Below, in pieces: positions 10,436 to 21,133 of a stretch of DNA of 64,000 bases; the stretch's first letter is position 1, and each line of letters starts with the position of its first letter. The translations under genes were made by a program, and so were the position numbers. Source of the DNA: Vandiemenella viatica (lineage: Eukaryota > Arthropoda > Insecta > Orthoptera > Morabidae); assembly GCA_031002005.1 (NCBI GenBank), contig JARYHS010008074.1:276211930-276275929 (forward strand). Direction: 5' to 3'. Below the pieces are notes generated by a model. The model did not search any database, was not told the origin of the DNA, and saw nothing but the letters and a program-made list of their open reading frames with translations.

Positions 10436-12547
10436 ACTTAATGTTAAGGTTGTTAAGAGTGCTGGTTTCAATTCAGGTCACTACTTATCCATCATTAAAT
10501 TCAAAATCAAGCCAATCGTTAGAAAAAAGAATCAATACAAACCAAAAAAATTTGACACACAGAAGTTGGCTAAAGTAAATGATTTCAAAACGCTCTTGGA
10601 AAAGAAAGAGATTCCTCAAGGTTGTGAACAGCTTCAAAAAGACATTTTACAAACGGCAGAAGAAACCATTCTCCTTAAAAAAACACGGAAACATGCTTAG
10701 TGGAATGATAAGTGTGATGAACTAATTGTAAAAAGACAACGTGCATGGAACATCTGGTATACAAATAAAAGCGAAAAGAATAGGGAAAAATTTATAGAAG
10801 CCAGGAAACTAACATCCGAAGAGTCAAAACACAGCATATCAAAGACCAATTATCATGAATTGAATCAGATTTTAAGAAAAACAACATAAGAGACTTTTAC
10901 AAAACATTTAAGAGTAATTTAAAGAAATACTCACCACCAAGCTTACAACTTAAAGATCCAAAAACACAGAAAACTGCATATAACAATACTGAGAACTGTA
11001 GAATTCTTGCTGAATACTTTAAAGAACTACACAACTGTGATACACCGAAAAAAAATATTTAATTTTGATAACATGATACCAAGGCAACCAGACTCAAAGC
11101 CACCTACAATAGAAGAAATTAAAGAAATCATAAAAGAGCTTAAGAATAACAAAGCAGCTGGAGAAGATAATATAGTTGCTGAATTATGGAAACACTCTAG
11201 TGATAACATGATCATATGTTTAACAGAAATCATCAATGAAATTTGGAAGACAAACAGCTTACCACCAGAATGGACATCGGCTTTAAGACATCCCCTCCAT
11301 AAAAAAGGAGACAAAACAGATCCTAACAACTATAAGGGTATCTCCCTCGCAGAAGTGACCTACAAGATATTGTCCAAGGCACTTTTAAAGGCCTATGACT
11401 CAATTGACAGAAATGTACTAATAGATATTCTGAAAGAATTAGGACTCGATAATAAAACAACTGAAATAATTAAAGGAACACTAACAAATACAGCATCCAA
11501 AGTAAAATTTATGGGAGAAATTTCCGAGCCGTTTGAAATTAATTCCGATGTGAGACAGGGAGATGGTCTGTCTCCACTACTTTTCAACTGTGCATTAGAA
11601 AAAGTAGTGAGGGAATGGAGGAAAGCCGTCAACACAAAGGGTGTTCAGCTGGGAAGAAATCCAAATAAAATCACCATAGATTGTCTAGCTTTTGCAGATG
11701 ACATGGCAGTAATTACTGATTCACTGGTTAGTACAAAAGAACAAATCGAAGAACTAGAGAAACACGCAGCCAAAGTAGGATTACATATATCTTATGAAAA
11801 AAAACAGTTCATGACAAACATCAATGATGCTCCTGAAAATCTTAAACTTCGCAATGGAACAATAGCTAAAACAAATTGTTCTAAATATTTAGGAGAATGG
11901 ATAACGAGTGACACAAAAGAAAAGACTGCAATAGAAACTAGAATACATAAAATGGAAAGAGCATTTCATATAACAAAAAATCCTTATCATGGAACACAAA
12001 ACTAAAGCACTATCAAGCAGTGGTTAGACCAGAATTGCTGTATTCGGCAGAAACGCTTAAGGTAACAAGATATGGGGATCTTGAAAAACTGGAAAAAGTG
12101 GAAAGAAGAATCTTGAGAAAAATACTGGGACCCAAACCTAATAGTAATGCTGAATACAAATTAAGACCAAACCAAGACCTATATTCGAAAATAGAAAAAT
12201 TAACAGTTATAATGAGGAAAAGAAGACTGAAATTTTACGGGCACATATACAGAATGGAAGGTAATCGACTAACAAAACAGATCTTCACCCTACTGAACAA
12301 ATACAAATCCAAACCCACATGGTTCACTGAAACTGAGAAGGACATGGAAAATGATGGAATGAAAGCAGATATAATAGACAACAGAACACTTTTTAGAGAA
12401 GTAATTCACAAGGCAGGATTTCAGGAGAGACAGAAATACATAAAGGGAAGGAAGTGGACCCAGGAACAAAAGGAACAACACACTCAAAGAATGAAGGAAG
12501 TTTGGAAGCAAAAAAAATTAAATACAAAGAAACATAGCCAAAGTTGA
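10436..12547 (+). pseudogene. Reverse transcriptase region of the non-LTR element
   Basis: Linker (SAGFNSGHYLSIIKFKIKPI) from 10455, then RT from about 11100: PTIEEIKEII, NNKAAGEDNI (GxDxI box), PEWTSALRHPLHKKGD, NNYKGISL (motif 1), then ALLK joined directly to AYDSIDRNVL, VRQGDGLSPLLFN (motif B), CLAFADDMAV (motif C, DD present), SKYLGEW, then GDLEKLEKVERRILRKILGPK-like and RRLKFYGHIYRME in a second frame from 12020. About 60 residues expected between ALLK and AYDSID are missing in frame, including the catalytic Asp of motif A. A stop at 10699 (TGG to TAG) and frameshifts near 11040 and 12005 add to inactivation. No RNase H or protease domain is visible. Confidence 0.85.
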
Positions 12548-12600
12548 TTTATCGTACCCTCCAAATGGGTTATTCAGAATAATAATAATATTATAAGATT

Positions 12601-13579
12601 ATACCATTTAAGATTTTTTTATAAGTTTTTTTTTAACATTTTAAGAAAAAAATAACATTGTTTTAGATGACTCAAATATCTAAATAAAAAAAAAAGGTTG
12701 AAAAAGTCTTAATTTGTAGAAATGGAATGGAATAAACTGAACAGTCACATGTTTTGAAAAATATTAAAAAATCAGTATCTCAAAAATGGTGAGACTTTTA
12801 CTAAAATAAAATTTTGTCATATAGTAGGAAATGATGGGATCTACCCGCAGTTGCAGGATTATCCTTTTATTCCTGCACACCCTGTATATTATTTATTCTA
12901 TGACTTGTCAAACCCGAAAGATGTGCAAGAAAATTCTTGCTTTTTATGTATTTGCAAGTTTTATAAAGCAATTTAAGATATCTATAAAGGTTTATGAAAA
13001 CATGACGTGTACAATGGCCAAGTCACCAGAAATTTTTATTCTAAATAAATGATCTACGGCACAGAGAAACGAATCTGTTTCAAAAAATGAATTTACACTA
13101 AAAACTATAGACGTGACTCAGAACAATATAGCTTAACTTTTTGTTGCTACATAATCACAAGACTTCGCCTACTTTTAGAATAATTATTTTTGTGGGATAA
13201 ACATTTCCTCACCCCTTTTTGTAATCTCCTTAAACTCTCCCCTCTTCACCTCCACTTTACTTGTGCCATCCTTCAATTTGCTAAACCTTTCCCTAAAATA
13301 CCTCTTCAATTTTACTTGGTTAGGGCTTTACACCTTGTTGAAATTGAGATCATTAGAGACGGTAAAGGACCGAGGACAAAGCAGTAATTTCGGGAAAATA
13401 TAGAAAACTGAAATCTGGAGTGGATGGGGATTCATATCTGCATCAATCTTTATGCCAAGACAGAGCATTATCATTTACCCTCTGGACTCACTCATACTTT
13501 TTATCCAGGTTAGTAATGCACACTGAAGATACAGAGGTTAAAAATGTAAATTTTGGATTTTTTGTCAATCTGCCCACAT
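12601..13579. other. No gene recognised
   Basis: AT-rich sequence. CACCCTGTATATTA near 12878 resembles the end of an arthropod repeat but has no partner. Confidence 0.4.
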
Positions 13580-14060
13580 ATCACGCAAAAAATTGATGGG
13601 CAGATTTGAACAATAATGCACGTAGTAGGTCTTATATCATCAGTTAATATATAAAATACTTTCTGTTTAGCTTAGCTCCCAATCACATTATCATAATCAT
13701 TGGAATTTTCCACTTTATTTGTTGTTCCCTTGGCATATCCTTTTTCTGAAGCTGTGTTTACTTGAAACCAAGGGGCCATCAACTAATGGCTTGCTAGTTC
13801 CATCATGATTTTGATCAGGGTGTGGATGAGTAGTCATCTGTCTGTGAAATGTGCAAATTGTGTTATGTATGATAAGTGTATTTTTGATTGTTGTGTAATA
13901 CAGGAGGCAAATCTGTAAATTAAAGAAGACAACATTCTAAATATGGAATTTTTGTCTAATGTGAGCAACCAGCAGAGAGTAATTAACAGACTCCAATTGA
14001 AATACGTGGAGTGATATCTTATGTCGTGGGTTAACAGATGAGGTACTTTCTATCATGATG
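13580..14060 (+). repeat. Degenerate GATAGCTTATG-box repeats
   Basis: Two diverged monomers near 13590-13665 (CACGCAAAAAATTGATGGGC...TAGGTCTTATATCATCAGTTAA) and 13990-14055 (GAGTGATATCTTATGTCGTGGGTTAAC...GGTACTTTC). They match the boxes at 5600-5800 and 23870-24720. Their spacing, about 390 bases, suggests missing or diverged intervening units. Confidence 0.45.
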
Positions 14061-14789
14061 AATTTTGTAGCTGCGTAACAATGTGTAAAACGTTGTATGT
14101 GTTTGAATGAACTGTCGCACATATAGATTATGTGCATACTCAAGAGTTCCCATTGTCATCATAATAAAGTCTATGCAGCAAAGAATAATGATGTATTGTT
14201 TTGGTCTTTGTATGTTTCTATTACCCTAATGTAAACCGAAAAAGTTTATTTCTCAACTAACTGTAACATTTGCCCTATACACAATAACAATGTATATAAA
14301 TCACATAAACTACAACAGACTGATTTTGTACATCAATTAGGAATTCTATATCACAGTTTATATGCATACACACAAAAGCAATCTGTTTGAACTCATGCCA
14401 GGCAACTTGAATTCAAGTATTGCTTGCAAAGAAGCTAAGTGAACAATGCTGAAGTATGCCTTTGGGTTATCCACAACCATAAAATCTCCAAATTAAAGGA
14501 TGGCAGAAAGAAATGATAAACACAAAAATGTTTAAAACATTTACATAAAACCTAACTTCAGAAGGAGAGCCAACAAAGAGGGAAAAAGGAAGTTGCTCTC
14601 CATCTATTCCTAATCTACCAACAATTCTTTGGTAGATTAGCTGCAAAAAAACAACAAAAATCCACATGGACGAAGTATGGGGGCAAAACTGGTATAGAAA
14701 TAATATGCTGCAACAGTTCAGTTTGAAGTAGGGTAAAATTAACTTAAGTATGCCTATGTAGTGAAGTATATACAGTAGTATTTAAAGCA
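14061..14789. other. No gene recognised
   Basis: AT-rich. A short inverted repeat, CTAATCTACCAA..TTTGGTAGATTAG, lies near 14612-14641; nothing else was recognised. Confidence 0.4.
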
Positions 14790-17240
14790 GAGATTGATGA
14801 GGTATGGATATGTTTGCAAGATATAGAAAAATATATGTGAAAGCTCCTCCTTGGGAAATTTTTTCACACAGGACTGTGACGTTGATAAAGAATGCAACTC
14901 ACGCTACGGAATATTTTAGAGATTTACTTAATAATATTTCTCAGAAATTACAGGAACATATACTCATCACAGATGGTGATTTTTAACTACCATTCAGTAA
15001 GTTGGGCAGATATAAGTGTAAAAGTCAAAACATTTTAACAAAGACATCTCATTCCTTTTCTTACAAGAAATCTGGGTATCATTGATACAGTTTGCATAGA
15101 CAATGGTATAAGGGATTAAAAGGACGCTGCGTAACTTTGAAATCTGGTCTGACTAACACAATAGAGACAAACTCTCATATATTGTTTCAAGGAGGCAAAC
15201 GATTCAGGTGTGGCACATCGCTTGGCAAAAAATTTTGAAACCTACATGCAGGATACAAAGGTTGAGTAAGTTTGGATTAATTTTAAAGCAATGATGCTAA
15301 GGGACCTAAATAAATTTGTTCGTAAGAAGTTTATGAAGGTTAATAAGAACATATGATGTTTCAATCAGGAAATAAAACATTTTTTGAAGATGCAAAGATG
15401 TTTACAACTATTAAGAAATCGGACAACTCATTGTGTTATATTAGTAAAGTTAAACGCCAAAGTATGTAAAACATGAAGTTTTCAACAATGTCAAGCCAGG
15501 ACTATATTTGAATTTCTAATTAGTAATCCAAAAAAGTCCTAGTTATATATAAAAGTAATAATAGACTCTTGTAAGGTTATGCCATCACTGATTAATGAAT
15601 GGAGTTAATGGAAACTAGTACAGGGAAAGCACAAACTTAATGTTATTTTTACATGCTTTCACAACATCAAGGAGATGCAACATTTATCACTCTTACTGAA
15701 ATTGTGAAAGATCTTTATCTTGACATTGAATAACTGAACTGCTTAGGTCTGTAAATAAGCAATACCTACTCACATCAAGGAAATATTCGAGCTGGATGGA
15801 AGATAGTACAGTGTTTAAGAGTGTTTGTGTTAATGACTCAAGGTATACATACAATTGTATCATTAACTTCAACATTTCATAGAATTTTATAACATTATCT
15901 ATTAAAATGTCCTGCTCCTTTTTTTGTTGTTGTATGAATGGGAACTATTAAACTAAAATTAGCATGGATTCAGAAAAGGCCAATGCTGGGAGTAACAACT
16001 TTAACTTTTAATTCACAACTCAGGTCATATTATAGATGAACAATATCAGGTTCAATTAATTTTAAAAGCCTTTAAAAATGCTTTGGATATAGTGCCTCAC
16101 GAAACTTAACAGCTATGCAAAATATAGAAAAATATGCAAGAGTTACTACTTCGTGAAGGGTAGAACACAGAGGGCAGTTACCAATAGTGAATGTTTATCA
16201 CCAATTCAAACGAGATCCAGGATCCTTCAGGGAAGCATGATAGAGCCTCTGTTGTTTCTCATCTACAACAATGATTTGCACTAGAGGTGAAGATAGGACT
16301 ATTTGCAAATGATGCTAGTATTTACCCAGGGCAACCATGGTTTGTTACAAGCCGATATGAAAATGATTGCTTGGTGCAAAGACTGGCAATTGAAGCTAAA
16401 TACTAAAAAAATACAAAGTTATGCATATAAGTAAAAAAGCTAACACTAATTAGTTCTGAATATGGCATTAGTAACACAGTCCTTAGCAATACAGATTTTG
16501 CTAAATACTTATAGATAATAATTTGTTGTGAAAGGAAAATATTTAGAAAGTAATTGGGATAGCATACTATACACTCTGTTTCCTAGGTCATAATTTATAT
16601 CAGTGTATACTGAGAGTTAAAGCAATTTCATACAAAGCAATAATGTGACCTCATTTAGAACATTGTTCTTTTGTATGGGAAGCTCCCCATCAAAAAGGAT
16701 TAATAGAGTCATTAGATAAGGTCCAAAGAATAACCATCAGATTCGTGACTGGTACGTGAAATTGTAAGTGTGATTTTGAAGGGGTTGGGAAGATCTAGAA
16801 CAGTAAAGGCACTTCTCTTGTTCGAAATGGTAATTGGAAAGTTCACGACATATACTTAAGGATGACAGAAAACACATTTTACTACCAGGGACATTCATAT
16901 CCAAGAACGACAGAGAAAATAAGACTAATCAGGGCCAGAACAGATTCTTTTCTATAAACATTTCTTCGATAAGCAATTATTTGATTGTAGGAAGGATTAA
17001 CAGAGTGAGAAAACTTAAAAGCTGATAGAAGTAGTCCCCAAGAAATTGCTCCAGCCATCTTTAACGGGGGTTTTCAAGGTTTTTCTTGATCACTCAAAGC
17101 AAAAGGGGCGACGGTTCCTTAAGACAGGTTGTGGGATCCCCGTCATATTCCATTAATTCCTTGATACTTTAGGATAGGTGACACACTCCCTTTGCCACCC
17201 ATTTTGTAGTGAATTGTAGAGCAATGGCAATAGTATTTAA
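14790..17240 (+). pseudogene. Near full-length but decayed CR1-like retrotransposon
   Basis: Endonuclease traces come first (HILITDGDF near 14950-14985, the GDF box), followed by RT traces: KAFKNALDIVPHE near 16070, SRILQGSMIEPLLFLIYNNDL (the GVPQGS..GPLLFLI..NDL motif) near 16205-16275, LFANDASIY (FADD box with Ala-Asn-Asp) near 16298, and the C-terminal PHLEHCSFVWEAPHQKGL then KVQRITIRFVTG near 16650-16750. The 3' tail near 17195-17235 (TTTGCCACCCATTTTGTAGTGAATTG) matches the tail of the copy at 43760 (CTGCCACCCACAATTTTGTGAATTG). Every box is in a different short frame, so the copy is old. Confidence 0.75.
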
Positions 17241-17509
17241 GATACTAATTAAACACGGCCACGGTTCGCTGTGGCTCAGTTATATGTGCACACCGAGCCT
17301 TCAAGATTGGATAAAAACTATAATTTGTATGTCACCAAAAAAAACTTTAAAATAATTTTTAAATTTCAAATTCCAATTTATTAGTCAGCAATTGTTAGAT
17401 CAGAATCGGTCCAACACCATTTGACAGGGATCTCAGAGTCACACTTCAACTGATTTCCCTACCGTTTGAGGTATTTGCAATGGTTTCATGTGAAAATTTA
17501 CTGTTAGTT

Positions 17510-17800
17510 GAGAAAAGAGGATGAGGGGTTGGATTTTTGTAAACTTGATGTACACAGAAATTCTCTTCATTTTAAAGTATATTGAAATCTGTTAAAAACT
17601 GTGGGTATATAAAATAAACAGTTACAAACACTAAGGAGTGTAAGGGGGGAGAGATGTTAGGTTTTTCCAAACCAGATGTTAACAGTATTTCTCTGTTTGT
17701 TTTAAAGTATATGTGTGCAAAGTTTAAACGAAATTGGATAAATTATATGGGTTTGTATAAAAATTAAGGGTGTATATGGGGACAAGTAGTGGCTTTTGGA
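17510..17800 (-). repeat. Degenerate tandem repeat (family D), minus orientation
   Basis: On the minus strand: CCCTTAATTTTTATACAAACCCAT, TATCCAATTTCGT, ACTTTGCACACATATACTTT, AAAACAAACAGAGAAATACT and so on, in the same order and with roughly the same 120-bp spacing as the plus-strand array at 61000-61760. Two partial units are visible. Confidence 0.65.
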
Positions 17801-17949
17801 TTTAAAAATATCCTCTGTGCTGCCCACCACAATATCAAAAAAGTATCAATCAACTACTTTTCGAGATTTGTGAGCAAAAACAAACAGAAGCTGAATCATT
17901 ATCAGCAAGTTCAATCATTTTCTGATTTGGCCTCTTAAAGTCATGATTT

Positions 17950-19357
17950 TTTTCAGATATAACTAGAGTAGTCTCCTCCAAGTCGCACGATCTTGGGCAA
18001 TCCTCTGCCAGTTAACTCCGACTACCCTGCATATGTCCTTGTCCCATCGGTCTGATGGTCTTCCTCTCGGTCAGGGGTGATCTCTTGGGTTCCATAATAA
18101 CACTGTTTTTGTCCACCTCTGATCATTTCTCTGTGCAATATGGCCCGCCCATTCCCACTTCAGGGATGCTGTCTTCTCTCAGATGTCTGTGACCTTTGTA
18201 AGTGACCTAATGTCTGTTGCTCTTTTCTTGTCTTTTCTGGCTAAGCCTGGCATTGACATCTCCATAGCTCTTTGGGCAGTCCTTAGTTTACTTTTTGTAA
18301 ATTCACTTAGAGTCCAGATCTCACAGCTGTATACCAGCACAGGAAGAATGCACTATTTGCTTTAGGTTTGTGGGCATTTTAGATTTCAGGATAACAGAAT
18401 GCCTCCCTAATGCTTGCCATCCCAGCTTGATGCGACGGAAAATTTCGGGTCGCACATGACATCTCATATTTACAAACTGGCCAAGATAAATGTAATCATT
18501 GACATTTTCTAAAGATTCATTATCTAGTTTTACACCACCATCTGTGACCCATTTGTTAGACATAACTTTTGTTTTTGATAGATTCATTCTTAGGCCAACT
18601 GCTTTACACTCAGAGGCAAGGTCGGTAACCAATGATTGGAGTTCATCAAGGTCATTAGCAACAAGTGCAATGTCATCAGCAAATCTCAAGTTGTTAAGTC
18701 TTCAGCCACTGATTCTAATTCCCTTTTCCGTCCATTCTAGCTGTGACATTGCCATCTCCAAGACAGCTGAAAATAATTTTGGAGAGATGGGATCACCTTG
18801 ATTAACACCTATTTCGATGTGGAACTCAGTGGTTGGTTCTCTAACACTGACAAAGGCTGAGGAGGTGACAGATACTATGGAGCACTCTAAGATAAGTTAT
18901 ATCCATGCCATGTTCAGTTAAGGCTTGCAGTACAGCCTTGTGACTTATTGAATCAAATGCCTTTTCGAAATCTACAAAGGCTACACAAAGCGGCATCTGA
19001 TATTCGTTTGCCCGACTACTTAGTTCTCGCAGGGCAAGAATGTGGTGGATTGTGCTAAAGCTGCTGTGGAATCCTGCTTGCTCAATTGGTTGGGCAGAAT
19101 CAAGGGTGGAACCGATTTCGTTCAACAAGGTATTTGTAAAAACTTTGTACAAAACAGCCAATAAGCATATAGGTCTGTAGTTTTGGATGTTATGAATACT
19201 TCCATTTTTGTGTAGCAGAATGATTTAAGCTTTATTCCATGAAGAAGGGATGGATGCATTGTGTAGGCATTAAGAGTAAGTGTTTGATAGTTTGTTTACT
19301 AACTAGCTTTAAAATATCAACGGAGATACCGTGATTGCCAGCGGCCATTCCTGAATA
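17950..19357 (-). pseudogene. RTE-like retrotransposon, 5' truncated
   Basis: Reading right to left: MAAGNHGISVDIL, PICLLAVLYKVFTNTLLNEI (motif 1), QAGFHSSFSTIHHI, CVAFVDFEKAFDSISH (motif A with its Asp), IEIGVNQGDPISPKLFSAVLE (motif B), LRFADDIALVAND (motif C), GLRMNLSKTKVM, YIYLGQFV, and a C-terminal LKWEWAGHIAQRND...RWDKDICRVVGVNWQRIAQDR..WRRL. These are the boxes of RTE-type endonuclease/reverse transcriptase polyproteins. The endonuclease is missing, so the copy is 5' truncated at its junction with the Helitron at 19358. Several stops and frameshifts separate the open blocks 19161-18841 and 18689-18321. Confidence 0.85.
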
Positions 19358-19436
19358 ATCTTATATATATAAAAGTAGACGTGTATTTCACTTTTCAGCC
19401 ACCACTACCTAACAAAAGTTACTGTTTCAGCATCGC

Positions 19437-20473
19437 TTGAGACCTACCTATTTCCAATGGAACAACAATTATTATGAACAGCATGGAGCAGCTATGGGCT
19501 GTCCCCTCTCCCCGATGGCAGCAAACTTGTTCATGGAAAAATTTGAATGCGAGGCAATTTCTACTGCCAAAAAAAAAAAAAAACGTCGATCTGGTTTAGA
19601 TACGTGGATGGCACATTTGTAGTTTGGCCACACAGAGAAACATCAATAGCATTCATCCGAAAATAAAGTTCACTATGGAAATGGAAAAGAATAGACAGCT
19701 GGCATTCTTGGATGTGCTAGTCAAAAGAGAAGGGAAACTAACACGCACAGTCTACAGAAAAGCTACACATATTGACCCCTATTTAAATGCTACATCCCAT
19801 CATCACCTTGCTAAAAAAAAGTGCCCTGATCAACAGTTTATTTTATAAGGCGGAGAGAATTGCGGATTATGACCATATAAAGGAAGAAAAGAAACATCTC
19901 AATTTGGCCCTGCGGCAGAATGGGTATAGTAGTCAGATGATAACCCGTGCTTTGAGCCACAGACAGCTTAAAGACGACCACATAAAAGAAATGGAACAAA
20001 AGAAGAAGGCTCTTCTCTCATATGTAAAGGGAGTCACTGAGAGGATAGGTAACATGCTGACCAAAATCAACGTTCAATCTATCTTCACCAGTAAAACCAA
20101 GGTTAGAAGCATTTTAAGATCAGTAAAAGATTGCAGAGCTCCATTACAGTCAAGTGGTGTGTACAAGATTCCCTACAATTGTGGTTAGGAGAACATCGGT
20201 GAAACGTACCGAGCAGTCTCCATTAGGGTGAAAGAACATCTTCGTCACGTGAGACTACAACAAAGCACGAAATCAGCAGTGGCGGAACATCATTTAGAAG
20301 GAGGACATAAAATTCAGTGGGATAAAACTACGATCGTTGCAAAGCCAAAGGATTTTTTAGAACAAAAAATAAGGGAATCAATAGAAATTTACAAAAATCC
20401 TAACAATTTCAAGAGACGGCAGCTATGGTTTGAGCCAAATGTGGAAGTGTGTGCTAGCCAGGCCCGCCGCTAG
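19437..20473 (+). pseudogene. PLE 2 RT and GIY-YIG endonuclease
   Basis: RT motif B reads GAAMGCPLSPMAANLFMEKFE. An A14 tract near 19569-19582 lies in the region before motif C and coincides with a frameshift. Motif C reads RYVDGTFVVW, with the second catalytic Asp changed to Gly. Thumb motifs IKFTMEMEKNRQLAFLDVLV and YLNATSHHHLA follow, then the linker, then GVYKIPYNCG (GIY-YIG start) followed immediately by a stop where the family has a Val/Tyr pair, then NIGETYRAVSIRVKEHLRHV and AEHHLEGGHKIQW. Several frames are needed. PLEs are normally mobilised by this RT plus endonuclease; the copy is inactive. Confidence 0.88.
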
Positions 20474-20825
20474 CTGTTTTAGCGCCCACGTGCAATACCG
20501 ATTATGCCGCCCCCTGTCTAACTACAGCCAGTGGTGGATCTAGGAAATTTCCGAACCGGGTCAAAAAAACTGTGAGATTGACGCCCCTTCGAACATTATT
20601 TGCCGCCCCCATTGTTGCCATTCCGAGTGTCGCCGGCCGCCCGAAGCAGCTATTGAGCTATATTAAAAAAAAAAAAAAAAAAAAACTTCGCCCGCTATAT
20701 AATACGCTGCAAATTTCATCGCGGCGACAATGGAGTGGCAGCTATCGCAGGGCGGCGACTGTCGATCACTCGGTTTGCCGCCCGCGTGCGGTGCACGCCT
20801 TGCACGCCCGCTTACGGCGGCCCTG
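20459..20825. mobile_element. hAT-type MITE, 367 bp
   Basis: Flanked by the 8-bp TSD GTGCTAGC (20451-20458 and 20826-20833). Termini CAGGCCCGCCG and, inverted, CAGGGCCGCCG. CpG-rich, with an A20 tract near 20664, and no coding capacity. Inserted at the very end of the PLE 2 reading frame. Confidence 0.9.
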
Positions 20826-20997
20826 GTGCTAGCAAATGAACATGTAACAACTACAAGATCACTCCATAATACACAAACCTTTTTGGAACAGCAAATATTC
20901 TTTGGCGGACAAACAAAGTCATCTTTGCCAGTGAAAATACACAGTGAATTAAGTGTTCAAGTTTATTAAAAAAGCATCAGACGGTGAGATAGACAGA

Positions 20998-21045
20998 AGC
21001 CCTGATGATGGCTCCAGGTTGGTGCCAAAATGTTGGCGACATCAG
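20998..21045 (+). ncRNA. Hammerhead-ribozyme-like remnant of PLE 2
   Basis: CTGATGA (21002-21008) is followed by TGGC, an 11-base loop and GCC(A), then AAAATGTTGGCGAC. The intact family version elsewhere in arthropods reads CTGATGA-stem II-GAAAC..GTC. Here GAAAC has become AAAAT, as expected of CpG decay. Hammerhead motifs are known in the terminal repeats of Penelope-like elements. This copy looks inactive. Confidence 0.45.
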
Positions 21046-21133
21046 CAAAAAATGCAGCGCAAACCCGAAGAGAGACAAGTAAGTACAATTTTTCAATAAT
21101 GACATCTGCGGAAAGTGTGAAATTTTATATTAT

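Larger units (their letters stand above)
7740..12600 (+). mobile_element. APE-type non-LTR retrotransposon, nested insertions
   Basis: Plus-strand element with a 5' leader (about 7740-8090), an apurinic-like endonuclease region, a linker, a reverse transcriptase and a C-terminal region ending near 12547, then an AAT-rich tail near 12575-12595. Two later insertions interrupt the endonuclease: a 108-bp miniature Penelope (8885-8992) and a 1352-bp solo LTR (9080-10431). Across the LTR the reading frame resumes exactly when one copy of the 4-bp TSD is counted. Frameshifts near 8418, 11040 and 12005, a stop near 10699 and a deletion in the RT make it non-autonomous. Clade is uncertain (the C-terminal GHIYRM and RRILRKILGPK motifs occur in several insect families). 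Boundaries are approximate. Confidence 0.85.
19425..21133 (+). mobile_element. Penelope-like element 2, 5' truncated
   Basis: Flanked by the 9-bp direct repeat AAGTTACTG at 19416-19424 and 21134-21142. When the insert is ignored, the flanks form an uninterrupted satellite monomer (CAGCCACCACTACC...AAGTTACTG|GTGTTTGTAGGTGG) that aligns with the copy at 7600-7670, confirming both borders. The element carries the distal RT and a GIY-YIG endonuclease and is itself split by a 367-bp hAT MITE at 20459-20825. A hammerhead-like segment is near its 3' end. Confidence 0.85.
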
